Below are positions 19,046-29,026 of a stretch of 64,000 nucleotides of DNA, in pieces. A program made the translations under genes and the position numbers. Position 1 is the stretch's first letter. Every line of letters starts with the position of its first letter. This DNA comes from Bartonella rattimassiliensis 15908 (GTDB lineage: Bacteria > Pseudomonadota > Alphaproteobacteria > Rhizobiales > Rhizobiaceae), in NCBI RefSeq assembly GCF_000278215.1, contig NZ_JH725069.1:117359-181358 (forward strand). Direction: 5' to 3'. Under the pieces are notes generated by a model. It was not told where the DNA came from, ran no database searches, and saw nothing but the letters and a program-made list of their open reading frames with translations.

Positions 19046-19848
19046 AATGAAATACTTTACCGTCCAGTTTCTCTTCTTAAAATTATATTGCCTTCCCATG
19101 TATAACTATATTATTTTTATATCTACAACTTATTGAATAATATTTATTATTCATCATTTCATAATTTAAATAAAAGCCTAAATATTGTAAATTTTTCTCA
19201 TTCCCCTCCTCTTAGGATCACATCAATCAAAATCATTAGCCTACATAGCAAAAGCAAGATGAGTATATCATTCTCAAAGCATAAAAGTTATTTTTACAGT
19301 ATACGAACAAAGATTCATGCGAATAAATTATGAATAAAATCTCTATGAATATAAAACATTTGCAATAGTTTTAGAGCTATTGTGATCAATTGTATCAGAC
19401 ATATTTCCCCTTCTCATCTTACCGCTTTCAAGAATCTCAATTCTATTTGATACATCACATACTCCATAATAATTGAAATCTTTTAAAGATTAAGTTCTTA
19501 AAAACTTTTTTCATTCTCAGAATATACTATAAGGTTAAAGCAGCTTAACAACGTAAAAAACTTATCATATTTTGAATATAATGAAAAATTTTATAAAAAA
19601 TATTTATTCAAAATAATTTTTTATTTAAAAATAAGTATATTGTAGCATATAAGGTTTTTTTATTCTATAATTAAAAAAGTATTCATACAATTGTATTTTT
19701 TATAACCTAAAAAGTCATGATCATGTCTATTGATTCTATTCATAGTTATAAATTATTATTAGATCCAATAATGATATAAGAAGCATGAGAAAATAACACT
19801 TTTAGTAATCATTGACCATAAGCTGTTAATTCAAAAGCGGTATATAAA
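19046..19848. other. Spacer without a supported gene
   Basis: AT-rich, especially 19560-19700. I see no family-like frame, RNA gene or repeat. Confidence 0.5.
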
Positions 19849-20685
19849 ATGCGAAAAACATTTCAATTAATTCTCATTTTAATATTGGTTACAGGATGTG
19901 ATGTGCAGAATTCTGATTCACAAAAGGATATTTTAGAAAATAAAATAGAAACACAACAAACAGCCAGCATCAACCTCGATCCATATACTTTCAATAAATT
20001 AAACGCTCTTCTCAAAAAACGTTCAGAAACAAATTATCACGAAAAAGAAGCACTGATTGACTCTCTTTCTAAAGCTTTTTTAGGAACGCCTTACCAAGCC
20101 AATATGTTACATGGCTCAAAGAATACACCAGAAAAACTGATCATTGATTTTAGAGGCTTAGATTGCTTCACTTATTTGGACTATGTTGAAGCATTGCGCA
20201 AATCAACATCCCAAACAGAATTCATCAATAACATCATAAAAACACGTTATATTAATGGTAATATTCATTTTTTAAATCGGAAACATTTTTTTACCGACTG
20301 GGCTTATAGAGAATATAAACTTGCCACTGATATTACCGCACAAATAAGTCCTTATGCAATGAAGACAGAAAAATATCTCAATCAAAAAGCTGATAGTGGA
20401 AACTATCTTCCTGGACTGCCAGTTGTAAAACGTACTATAACATATATTCCAAGTAAATTCATTAATGAAGAGGTTGTAAGTCGTCTAAAATCTGGCGATT
20501 TTATTGGTATTTATACGAAACTTGCTGGATTGGATGTAACACATGTGGGGTTCTTCATCATGACAGATAAAGGACCAATGTTACGAAATGCTTCTTCAAA
20601 AAAAGCAAATGAAAAAGTCGTTGATTCTCCTTTTATGGATTATGTTAAAAAAACACCGGGAATTATTGTTTTAAGAGCTCTTTAA
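19849..20685 (+). CDS. DUF1460 lipoprotein, NlpC/P60-like amidase
   Basis: A 278-residue protein with a lipoprotein signal: M-R-K, a hydrophobic core and the lipobox L-V-T-G-C17. The mature part shows S-K-A-F-L-G-T-P-Y, the nucleophile region F-R-G-L-D-C-F-T-Y-L-D-Y-V-E-A, N-R-K-H-F-F-T-D-W and L-x-V-T-H-V-G-F, which together mark DUF1460. These proteins are related to NlpC/P60 cysteine peptidases or N-acetylmuramoyl-L-alanine amidases, so the likely role is peptidoglycan trimming at the outer membrane. No enzyme has been proven here. It is flanked by spacers and has no operon partner. Confidence 0.88.
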   Translation: MRKTFQLILILILVTGCDVQNSDSQKDILENKIETQQTASINLDPYTFNKLNALLKKRSETNYHEKEALIDSLSKAFLGTPYQANMLHGSKNTPEKLIIDFRGLDCFTYLDYVEALRKSTSQTEFINNIIKTRYINGNIHFLNRKHFFTDWAYREYKLATDITAQISPYAMKTEKYLNQKADSGNYLPGLPVVKRTITYIPSKFINEEVVSRLKSGDFIGIYTKLAGLDVTHVGFFIMTDKGPMLRNASSKKANEKVVDSPFMDYVKKTPGIIVLRAL

Positions 20686-20884
20686 TAGCACCATAGTGAG
20701 ACGAATATCTTCTCTATTCTTAAAATTACACTGAAGCTATTCAGATAAACATCTAGCTTCATTCAAGCTATAAGGATACAATATATTTGTTTCCTTGAAG
20801 AGAAAAATAAAGCCGTTTTGATTTAACTTTGTTTATCGATATAATAAATTCATTTTTAAAGCAATTACGGATTTGTAATCAATT

Positions 20885-21905
20885 TTTACGAATCAAAGGT
20901 AAAGACAGACAAAACTCTATTGTAGGACTATACTTTCCTTTCATATTCTCAGCAGGAATAGCCCATATATCGCTATCAACTTGATCTTCATGAATATGAC
21001 GCAAAAGATTTGCGCAAAACGTCGATCAGGATAAGCAAACACAAAGCTAGTTGTGTTATGGTTATTGTTTTGCAGAGAAATTAGTAAAAACCCGACACAT
21101 CCCTTCAATCCATACCCGGTCTATCGACGGTTTTATACCACTGTTAACCTAAGAGAGCACGTGCTTTTATTATTGCATGTAAATCAACATCTAAACTTAG
21201 AGCAGCCGCATGCTTGAGACAAATATTAAGACGGTTCAGTGCTTTCTCTGCTGTTGCAGCTTTTGTATGCCAAATAGGGGCAAGGGTATGGCGTATCTCT
21301 ATTTGGATAATTTATGAAACCGGCAAACAACCTAATTTTAGGAGAATATTAAAGACGTAAAGGTAAAACCAATCCCCAGCCTTTCCATCATCTTTTAGTT
21401 CAGCTTTCCGACTTTCAAAAGCATCTAAAGTAATGCCTTTTAAATAATGGAGATTACGCATTGCTTCACGCTTTTGTTTATTGCGTTCTTTAATGGGGTC
21501 ACGCCCTTCACGTAAAACAAAACGCCATTAGGTTACTCATTCATGTGCTTTTTTTAAAGAGACATCTCTTAAGGAACCCAAGCCCATTTCACGACAGCGT
21601 CCGTGAAGAATATAACGATAAATCCATTGAGCACCTCCATCTTTATGCTTATGGAGAAGCAAGCCGGCACCATCGTTATATTTGCCAGCTCCCAATGTTG
21701 CGACATCCCTTGCATTAAGCCGATTCCATAAGAATCATTTTTAGCTCTTTCTTTTACAGTTTTCACCCACACACCTCTCGCTTGTGATGTGCAAGGGTAT
21801 GGTTTTGTTTGAAGATAAGCAAATTTGAAATGAGAGAATTTTACGGTATTCGAGGTTCTAATTTAAGTTGAATAACGCTATATTATCATCATAAATCAAA
21901 ATCTT
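20885..21905 (-). pseudogene. Tyrosine recombinase pseudogene (decayed integrase copy)
   Basis: Read on the minus strand, a leader at 21780-21905 (GATTTATGATGATAAT, CGAATACCGTAAAATTCTCTCATTTCAAA) is followed by the same start region as the 47-kb integrase. Coding similarity then continues through G-A-G-K-Y-N-D-G-A-G-L-L-L-H-K-H-K-D-G-G-A-Q-W and the D-A-F-E-S-R-K-A-E-L-K-D-D-G-K block, and on to N-M-K-G near 20930. Frameshifts and stops are scattered throughout, and the catalytic C-terminus is missing. It keeps the longest coding remnant after the 47-kb copy. Confidence 0.85.
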
Positions 21906-22109
21906 GCCTTTAATATTCTCAACCAAGAATTATCGATAGATTAACCTCAATCTTATCTTTACAAATCCAAAGCAAAAGACAGATACAACTGTTTATAAAA
22001 ATAAGTAAACTTAAAGATAAATATATTATAATCGTTGTCTCATAAAATCTTTTATAAAAACTCGATCGATCTCTACAATTTATTGCGTATAAATTCTTGA
22101 CTTTATAGC

Positions 22110-22797
22110 ATCGTTTGTCTCACAAAGTCTTCATTTTTTCTTATTGTCTATAAAGTAAAATCACCCTAAAGCAGCAGCACATTTGAAATAAAAATTCAAA
22201 TGCACCGTACTGTACAAGAAGTTGTAAAATTTTTATAATAGATTTGGGTGTAATATTGCATAATCTATTTGAAATAATCTTCAAAATTATAAAACAGTCC
22301 CATTGAAAGACGATATGAAGGCATAAATATCGGCTTCTATCTTTATCATCATTCTTTAATGCAGCTTTGTGACATTTTCTAAAGCTACCACCGCAATATC
22401 CTTTAAAGAGTAGAGGCATGAGTATTATTTTATACTTTTATTTCTTTAATGAGAGCCCTACCCTTCACACAAAATAGAGTGCTCAAAACAAAAGACATTA
22501 CATTGTTAATTCAGCATTTATTTCAAAGCAATATTACCTTCTCACCCATTCCACAATATCCTCAGAGAAGAGTATAATGATAAAATTTCCTATAAAAAAT
22601 ATAGGATCCATTATATACTAGCATTTTTACTTCTTTCTTCTACAATTTCGTCCACCTTACCCTAACTGCGCTTATAACATGGTCTATAACATACAGATTA
22701 ATGATTTTGATTAATTCATCCCAAACAACTTTAGAATGAGAAAATTTTGCTGTCTTCATATTTCTTTTTCAACATACAAAACAATAAATTATTATTA
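22110..22797 (-). pseudogene. Second minus-strand integrase remnant
   Basis: A leader-like stretch at 22733-22797 (TTTTGTATGTTGAA on the minus strand, then GAGAAAATTT-type blocks) precedes a decayed body. In it A-A-L-K-N-D-D-K-D matches A-E-L-K-D-D-G-K-A of the integrase, and GCTGCTTTAGGGTGATTTTACTTTATAG matches the codons for A-A-L-G-L-D-V-D-L in two short pieces. It lies just upstream of the 20.9-21.9 kb copy in the same orientation. Boundaries are approximate and divergence is high. Confidence 0.5.
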
Positions 22798-23324
22798 AGC
22801 TAATGCATTATATTGATAAAATAACTCATTTGTCAGCAATAGTAATAATGATTAATTGATGATCACAAACTTAAGAATTCTGTTCATAACTTTTATATAA
22901 AACTGACCTTTAAACTTCATTAACTTATGACAAAAGCTTAAATTCCTCTTCATCCTAAGAAATAATATATCTACTCCCGACAATCTGTAAACAATTCTTC
23001 CTCTTAAGTGAATTTAAGCGGCTAATTATTTCATGTAATTCGCATACAACAAGGATACACCAGCAAACCGTACTTTGAATATTCACCTCTCACTCTTAAA
23101 GTCACTTAATGTATCAAATTTACATTGCTTATATCAGCGTACCTTTAATTACGGTATTTTACGACAACAAGAGAAATCTCACCTTCAATACTCTGTTTAA
23201 CCTTCTGTGCTTGATTGATGCAAAAATAAAATCAACGAAAGATTATGTTTTTATTTACAAGAGATATAGCGTTCCCATCATAAGAAATAATATTTATAAT
23301 CTGTGAGGATTTGAAAAAATCTTT
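22798..23324. other. Spacer without a supported gene
   Basis: No coding frame with family resemblance; the frame 23109-23306 has biased composition and no ribosome site. It must hold the 3' end of the cation-efflux transcript; I see no strong terminator. Confidence 0.5.
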
Positions 23325-24233
23325 TCATATAAAAGGTATCATCGTTGTACCAGGCGGCAACTTTGCTTCATCTTCAGGTTCAACATGAATAGAAATACGC
23401 ACATTATCAAATTCTTTTTGAAGAACAGCTTCGATTTTATCACAAATTTTATGTGCTTCTCCAACCTGCATTACAGCTGGCACAACCAAATGGAACTCTA
23501 TAAAAGTAACTCTACCAGCAACACGCGTCCGTAAATCATGTACTTCAAGTGCCCCATCTGCATTTGCAGAAATCAGCTCTCGAATCTTCATGGTTTCAGT
23601 TAATTCAACACCAACATCCATTAATCCTTGAGCAGCATTCCTAATCACCTTCCAGCCCTGGAAGAGAATATTAACAGCAACGATTATCGCTAAAATTGGA
23701 TCTAAAACTCCCCATCCTCCTACAAAACCAGCAATTAAACCGATTAAAATCGCAAGCGACGTAAAAACATCCGTTATGAAATGCACTCCATCAGCTTTTA
23801 GAGCCGGTGAGCGATAGCGTTTTCCCTGCCAAATAAGAACCATTCCCCACATACAATTTATGACCGTTGCAACTAAATGAATAACAAGCCATATTCCCGG
23901 TTTCTGCAATAATTTAACGGTGGAAAGAGCTATCCATGCCTCTCTTAAAATAACAATTGCCGCAATAATAATGAGTAGCCCTTCAAGAATTGCAGAAAAA
24001 TATTCCGCTTTATGATGCCCAAAGGGATGATCATAATCTGCTGGCTTCATACTTACTTTAACAGCCCACCATGCTGCCAATGACGCAAGGATATTGACAA
24101 TTGATTCCAATGCATCAGAATAAAGTGCAACCGAACCTGTAATGTAATATGCCCAATATTTCAAAGCAAAAACAATCCACGCAATAAAAATGGAGTATAA
24201 AGTCAAGCTTTGTATATTGATTTTTACATCCAT
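23325..24233 (-). CDS. Cation diffusion facilitator (CDF) metal efflux transporter
   Basis: A 302-residue protein from ATG 24231-24233, with AAGGA 8 bases upstream; a longer frame to 24281 has no better site. Six membrane helices carry the CDF signature S-V-A-L-Y-S-D-A-L-E-S in helix 2, with D-H-P-F-G-H-H-K-A-E-Y-F-S after it and H-F-I-T-D-V-F-T-S in helix 5. The Asp/His metal-site residues are present. The C-terminal cytoplasmic domain (R-T-R-V-A-G-R-V-T-F-I-E-F-H-L) is complete. It exports divalent cations such as Zn or Fe in exchange for protons. The metal cannot be told from sequence. Confidence 0.94.
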   Translation of the reverse strand: MDVKINIQSLTLYSIFIAWIVFALKYWAYYITGSVALYSDALESIVNILASLAAWWAVKVSMKPADYDHPFGHHKAEYFSAILEGLLIIIAAIVILREAWIALSTVKLLQKPGIWLVIHLVATVINCMWGMVLIWQGKRYRSPALKADGVHFITDVFTSLAILIGLIAGFVGGWGVLDPILAIIVAVNILFQGWKVIRNAAQGLMDVGVELTETMKIRELISANADGALEVHDLRTRVAGRVTFIEFHLVVPAVMQVGEAHKICDKIEAVLQKEFDNVRISIHVEPEDEAKLPPGTTMIPFI

Positions 24234-24718
24234 GAACACCATCCTTTTCTTCACGAAATAAGGAATAATACTTTTAACCATATAATGATATTTTTGGCAT
24301 ATCGCTAATATCTCCTCAATATTAAAAAAACTTCATCACACAATAAGTGCCTCAACTCACCATTATTATCGCAAGAACTGTCCAGCTATATGAACATCGC
24401 TCATAAAGATTGAAAGGAAACAAACAATAAACAAAGAGCTCTCCCTAGAGCAATCAAATAGATTACCTTTATTATCAATAGTTTTCTGAATAACTTAAAG
24501 CTCTCTATGTTTCATGAACGCAAAACTTTTTTGCTTATATATATCATGATCATACATTATTCTTCCGCTTTACGATGTGCATCATAACCAATTTATAAGC
24601 ATCGGTGCATACTAGAAAAAATGAATCAGCATTCTTTAATAATCCTGCAGCTCAATTAGATTTTAAAATGATTTGCTAAAAAATTTAGAAACAAAAAAGA
24701 AGAGCAATTATTATACTC
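24234..24718. other. Spacer upstream of the CDF gene
   Basis: No gene visible. It lies between the CDF start and the terminator of the small RNA, both on the minus strand, so it should contain the CDF promoter. Confidence 0.45.
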
Positions 24719-24750
24719 AAAAAGAATCTGGGCATTGGGGACCCAGATTC
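24719..24750 (-). terminator. Rho-independent terminator of the small RNA
   Basis: On the minus strand GAATCTGGG pairs with CCCAGATTC (9 bp, loop of 9 bases), followed directly by CTTTTTG-type T-run (A-run 24719-24723 on the plus strand). Confidence 0.85.
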
Positions 24751-24851
24751 CTTTCCCTTAAAAATTAAGGACCTACAACGCTTGGGAAATAGCGGGGACC
24801 CAAGACATCGTACCCGATACAAAAACAAACGATATTATCCTGCATCAGTGT
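24719..24851 (-). ncRNA. Candidate small RNA, about 130 nt, unassigned
   Basis: A consensus promoter on the minus strand is followed by about 130 bases without a coding frame. They fold into three hairpins: CTTGGG/CCCAAG (24799-24804 with 24781-24786), CCTTAA/TTAAGG (24765-24770 with 24756-24761) and the terminator stem. The first and last loops both begin TCCCC, a sequence that could pair with purine-rich ribosome sites (inference). It lies between the CDF gene and a gene-free stretch and so has its own transcript. I could not match it to a known family; it does not look like 4.5S, tmRNA or 6S. Confidence 0.75.
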
Positions 24852-24855
24852 TTTT

Positions 24856-24884
24856 ATATTATACTTATAGTTGTGTAATGTCAA
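24856..24884 (-). promoter_or_regulatory. Sigma-70 promoter of the small RNA
   Basis: On the minus strand TTGACA (24879-24884) is followed by TATAAT (24858-24863) at a 15-base spacing, or TAATAT (24856-24861) at 17 bases. Both hexamers match the consensus. Transcription would start near 24850. Confidence 0.8.
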
Positions 24885-26105
24885 TAAAAATTCTACTATA
24901 AGTTTTAAAATAGTGTTTTTTTATCTCTCTTAAAAAATAAAATAAATTCTACATCTGGAAATTAAAAGAAAATTACTAAAAATCTCGCATGCATTTGCAT
25001 ATCCAACAACCAACAAAACAAATGTTCCGGCCCTAAAAGCCTATCATAATATCCGCGAAAAAAAATCCTGCTGAACGACAAGATAAATTTATTGTTGAAA
25101 GCAAAATAACATTGTCCGCATCACTACATTCGAAGGAATTTTCTGCCATCTTACTGGTCATAGTAACAAAACGACTTCCTGAACTTCTACTGCTTTGAGC
25201 AAAAAACACAGCTTTTATATTTCCATCTATCTATATGTTTCATTTATTGCGTTATACAAAAGTTCATTGGGTAATATAACCGATTTCCTATATTCATGGT
25301 AGTACTCCCGGCATTGGTAAACGCAAAATGTTACCATCATTACAAAATTCTTTACAAAATCTGCCTGAAAAGGCTGTGATTCTGATTTTATATTGTATCT
25401 CGAATCACGATAATATGAGATCAATTTTTTGCAAGAGCGGCATTATTGTCGAAAAAGTCTCATGCACTCCACTTTATCGTAGATCAATCAGAGTTTCTTG
25501 CAACACTACTCTAAAAGTACTCTATACATAAAACGTTAATATACTTAATACGCAAAACGCTAATATAGCTGATATAAATGACATTATAGCAGCCCTAAAC
25601 GATAAAAATTTCATCTTCATACGCCTTCCCTTTCGCTTCACACACCTCAATAAAGCCAACAAAATCATAAAAATGGCACTTATTTTTGAAACGGAGGACG
25701 ATAATATACCCCTGTATACTACAACAATTAAAATCTTTACATATTCCCATGACCGATAGCTTTCATAGCCTCAATGTCGTTAAAGATGCAGATATTGCAC
25801 TCGCCCATTTTACCAACTTGGACCACTCAAGATAATAACACTTTAAAGTGATAAATAATCTCCGATGATGTGTGTTATCTACCATCCCCTAATGTTCTTA
25901 TCCCTTATCATTTAAACGCATTGATAAGAAACATTTTTACATTTTCCTTTTTTCATCACCTTTCTCCCCCCCACTAGTGATATATCAAAAACATGATTTT
26001 GATGAATCACTCATAAAAACAAATTTGTAATGAGAAAATATCACGGAAATTTCTCATTCAAGTTAAAGATTATAAATTATCATTACAAATTAATTTACGC
26101 TCTTT
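24885..26105. other. Long spacer with possible coding remnants
   Basis: No intact gene. Patches look faintly protein-like, for example 25328-25531 plus and a stretch near 25750-25830 reading D-S-F-H-S-L-N-V-V-K-D-A-D-I-A-L-A, but they are separated by stops and I cannot assign a family. This is probably a heavily decayed gene region. Confidence 0.4.
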
Positions 26106-27329
26106 TTATGAAACCGTTGCTTCAAGTTCAGAGGAAACAGAATCTGTTTTTTCGAGGTTGTACAAAATACGCTTCAACATCATTTCAGTACCAGCGGCAC
26201 GTTCTGAATGCGTTACGAATCCTCCCCCAAGAATACGCGCCTCATGACCATTTCCATCGTAAAGAACGCAAGCTTGCCCTGGAGCCACACCATTTTCACA
26301 TTCCAACAGATCAACAAAAAAAACACCTTCTTTATAATGTAAACGTGCACGATGAGGAGGACGTGTTGAACGAACCTTTACAGCCATCTCAATGCCTTGA
26401 GACGGGAAGTTATCCAAGGACTCATCACCAAGCCAATTCACATCACGTAAAAAAAGCTTATGCGTTTCCAGCATTTCACGTGGCCCAACAATAACACGCG
26501 CATTTTCTACATCGAGATAAATCACATACAGCGCTTCACCCGTTGAAACCCCAATACCACGACGTTGACCAACAGTATAATTAACAATTCCCGAATGTTT
26601 GCCTAAAATTTTTCCATCGATATGGACAATAACACCAGGATTAGCTGCTTCTGGTCGCAGTTTTGCAATAACATCTGAATATTTTCCTTGCGGAACAAAA
26701 CAAATATCCTGACTATCATGCTTATTAGCCACCACAAAGCCCATTTCTGCTGCCATTTCACGAACGCGTGCTTTTGGAAGGTCACCAAGTGGAAAGCGCA
26801 AATAATCAATCTGTTCTTGTGTTGTTGCAAAGAGAAAATAGCTCTGATCACGTTCGTTATCGAGAGGACGAAAGAGTGCTCGATGTGCTCCATTGGAACG
26901 CGAACGAATATAATGCCCGGTAGCCAAAGCATCTGCCCCCAATTGGCGTGCAGTTGCTAATAAATCAGCAAACTTAACCGTCTGATTGCATGCAATACAC
27001 GGCACTGGTGTCTCTCCATGAGCATAGCTTTCTGCAAAAGGATCCATAACAGCTTCGCGAAAGCGCTTTTCATAATCAAGAACATAATGTGGTATTCCTA
27101 ATGTTTCTGCAACACGACGAGCATCTTCAATATCTTGTCCTGCACAACAAGCCCCCACTCGATGCGTAGCAGCCCCATGATCATAAAGCTGCAAGGTAAT
27201 GCCAATAACATTATACCCTTCCTTTTTCAAAAGACCTGCAACAACTGATGAATCAACCCCTCCCGACATTGCCACAACAATGCGAGAATCCTTAGGTTGT
27301 CCTGGTAAATCAAGACTGTTTAAAAACAT
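26106..27329 (-). CDS. mnmA: tRNA 2-thiouridine(34) synthase MnmA
   Basis: A 407-residue protein. The PP-loop A-M-S-G-G-V-D-S-S (residues 20-28) binds ATP. P-C-I-A-C-N and D-I-C-F-V supply the catalytic cysteines, and [11 protein letters not shown] and [11 protein letters not shown] match the family throughout. It thiolates the wobble uridine of tRNA Lys, Glu and Gln using sulfur relayed from IscS. Length is slightly above the E. coli enzyme, as in other alphaproteobacteria. The start ATG 27327-27329 gives the expected N-terminus. It is divergent from sciP. Confidence 0.96.
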   Translation of the reverse strand: MFLNSLDLPGQPKDSRIVVAMSGGVDSSVVAGLLKKEGYNVIGITLQLYDHGAATHRVGACCAGQDIEDARRVAETLGIPHYVLDYEKRFREAVMDPFAESYAHGETPVPCIACNQTVKFADLLATARQLGADALATGHYIRSRSNGAHRALFRPLDNERDQSYFLFATTQEQIDYLRFPLGDLPKARVREMAAEMGFVVANKHDSQDICFVPQGKYSDVIAKLRPEAANPGVIVHIDGKILGKHSGIVNYTVGQRRGIGVSTGEALYVIYLDVENARVIVGPREMLETHKLFLRDVNWLGDESLDNFPSQGIEMAVKVRSTRPPHRARLHYKEGVFFVDLLECENGVAPGQACVLYDGNGHEARILGGGFVTHSERAAGTEMMLKRILYNLEKTDSVSSELEATVS

Positions 27330-27715
27330 GTATTCATTCTCTATTTAACGCTCTATTTAATGGATACTCATATATTATTAACATTCTGATGCAAGCTGTT
27401 CAGCACTCTATTGATTGTTCTTTATATTGTTTTTTTATCCTTTCCACAACCATAGCATTACTTTCTTACAAGTTGCTGCAAACAAAAAAGAGTGATAGAA
27501 ATAAGGCACAATAAAAATTGTTTAGAAGAAACCTTTTAGAAATTTTTTTGCTCTTTTTTAAAATTTGATCAAATATTGCAAAAAACTCTTCTACACACTT
27601 CACTTTTTACATACTCAATCACTTTATTAACTTTTTCTTTCAGCGCATTTAGTTCTTTTTTAAATTTCATGCTCTATAAACGAATCAAATCCTTGACGAA
27701 AGGTAGAGGATACGA
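27330..27715. promoter_or_regulatory. Divergent mnmA/sciP control region
   Basis: A 386-base AT-rich spacer between two divergent starts, so it holds both promoters. A TTAAC motif occurs at 27629-27633, but no full CtrA box (TTAA-N7-TTAA) is evident to me. Confidence 0.4.
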
Positions 27716-27991
27716 ATGACCAATTTGATAAAAACACAAATAAAATATGTTATTGGGCCAGATGGAAGTCCACTTACAATTGCCGACTTGCCGCCGCAAA
27801 CAACACGGCGCTGGGTGATTCGTCGCAAAGCTGAAGTTGTTGCAGCTGTCAGGGGTGGATTATTAAGTCTTGATGAGGCGTGTCAACGTTATACTTTAAC
27901 TGTAGAAGAATTTCTTTCATGGCAAAGTTTAATCGATAAACACGGTTTAGCGGGATTACGAACAACTAAGATTCAACACTACAGGTATTAA
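27716..27991 (+). CDS. sciP: SciP-like DUF1153 protein, CtrA-pathway regulator
   Basis: A 91-residue protein matching DUF1153: Y-V-I-G-P-D-G-S-P-L-T-I-A-D-L-P-P, then T-R-R-W-V-I-R-R-K-A-E-V-V-A-A-V-R-G-G and L-S-L-D-E-A-C-x-R-Y-x-L-T-V-E-E-F. This helix-turn-helix-like fold is SciP, which in Caulobacter binds CtrA-regulated promoters and represses CtrA activation. The usual neighbours fliJ, ctrA and chpT follow, supporting the assignment. The ribosome site lies about 8 bases before ATG and a terminator follows. Confidence 0.92.
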   Translation: MTNLIKTQIKYVIGPDGSPLTIADLPPQTTRRWVIRRKAEVVAAVRGGLLSLDEACQRYTLTVEEFLSWQSLIDKHGLAGLRTTKIQHYRY

Positions 27992-28035
27992 ATTGCTATT
28001 GATAATGATTCGATAACAGCTCAAAAGCACTCTAT

Positions 28036-28073
28036 AAAAACAGCCAAAACTGATAAAAGTTTGGCTGTTTTTA
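28036..28073 (+). terminator. Rho-independent terminator after sciP
   Basis: AAAAACAGCCAAA pairs with TTTGGCTGTTTTT around a loop of about 11 bases, followed by a T-rich run. The symmetric A/T flanks mean it could also serve the convergent fliJ-like gene. Confidence 0.85.
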
Positions 28074-28127
28074 TATTATATTCAAAAATTAAATCTAAAA
28101 GAATTGATCTTTCAAGAATTGCTTTTA

Positions 28128-28520
28128 TCACCTAGTCATTGACTTAGATTGCATCAAAATATCTTCATCATCCGCGGTAGTTTTCTTTTCTCTTGCTTCC
28201 AAAAGCTGTACACGTTGCAATTCTTTATTCGCTTCATGAAGAGCGATTTCAGCATTTGTTTTTTGAAACTTTAAATCACAAATTGAATTGATCAGATTAT
28301 CACGTCTTTGCCGAGCTGCACGCGCAAAAGAAGAATATGCAAAATGGTGAACATCATTATTTCCAGATTTACGTTCTTCATTCGTAATCTGTGCTTCCAG
28401 CTCTAGCACCATCCGCTCAAATTCTGCGATCATCATATCAAGCTGTGCAATTTCACGGTGCTTTCCACGCACTTGAAACATTCTCAATCGCACCATATTT
28501 TTCTGTGGCTTCATACTCAC
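28128..28520 (-). CDS. FliJ-like flagellar export chaperone
   Basis: A 130-residue, almost wholly helical, charged protein: I-A-Q-L-D-M-M-I-A-E-F-E-R-M-V at about 25-40 and R-R-D-N-L-I-N-S-I-C-D-L-K at about 72-84. It has the length and heptad-like pattern of FliJ, a coiled-coil component of the flagellar type III export ATPase complex. In rhizobia and Caulobacter a fliJ-like gene lies beside ctrA, as here. No other flagellar gene is in this window and many Bartonella lack flagella, so it may be a relic or serve another role. FliJ is poorly conserved, hence moderate confidence. Confidence 0.7.
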   Translation of the reverse strand: MSMKPQKNMVRLRMFQVRGKHREIAQLDMMIAEFERMVLELEAQITNEERKSGNNDVHHFAYSSFARAARQRRDNLINSICDLKFQKTNAEIALHEANKELQRVQLLEAREKKTTADDEDILMQSKSMTR

Positions 28521-29026
28521 TACTCCTTGACTAGCGGCAACTCAAAATTAGCTTGAAACTATAATAATTTTGCCTTTCCTTAAAGCATATGCAACTATAC
28601 CCATCTTTAAAAAGCAATAACGATTTTTATCCTTTTCTCTTCCCTCCCTCCCCCCACTATAAAATGAAGAGATTTAAAGCTGAGTAAACAAACACTAAAA
28701 TTGTAAAAAAGTAATTTACAATGCTCTTTTACAAGATTTTTTTAGATTAAAGTTTATAGAAAAAAACTTCATTTTTTATTATGTTAAAAAATATGGATTT
28801 TTCTGAAATAATTTTGTAGCCTCTTTCAAAAATAAAAATATTTTGTTAACCACTATCATGGATAGTGAGGAATTTAGTAGTGATTGTTACGCGTACTACT
28901 GAATGTTCATAAATGCTTTATTATAAGTATTTGATTTCATAGTTTTTTATAACAGTAATTTTATCAGCTGTTATAAAATAGGAATGCTCCTTTTGATTCG
29001 TAAAGGAGCGAAGTGAGGGATCTAAA
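28521..29026. promoter_or_regulatory. ctrA upstream control region
   Basis: This 506-base spacer separates the divergent fliJ-like gene and ctrA. It contains a TTAACCAC half-site at 28846-28853, running into a perfect inverted repeat CACTATC-ATG-GATAGTG at 28851-28867. It also contains a second perfect repeat, GCTCCTTT at 28986-28993 with AAAGGAGC at 29002-29009, whose loop holds a GATTC (GANTC) site. GANTC is the CcrM methylation site that controls ctrA in Caulobacter (known). Whether it works here is inference. The ribosome site GAGGGA is at 29015-29020. Confidence 0.55.

Noticed and set aside
25328..25531. Frame suggestive of a small protein, and a nearby stretch reminiscent of an RNA methyltransferase end
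   Set aside because: Patches are broken by stops and I could not assign a family; reported only as a possible decayed region.
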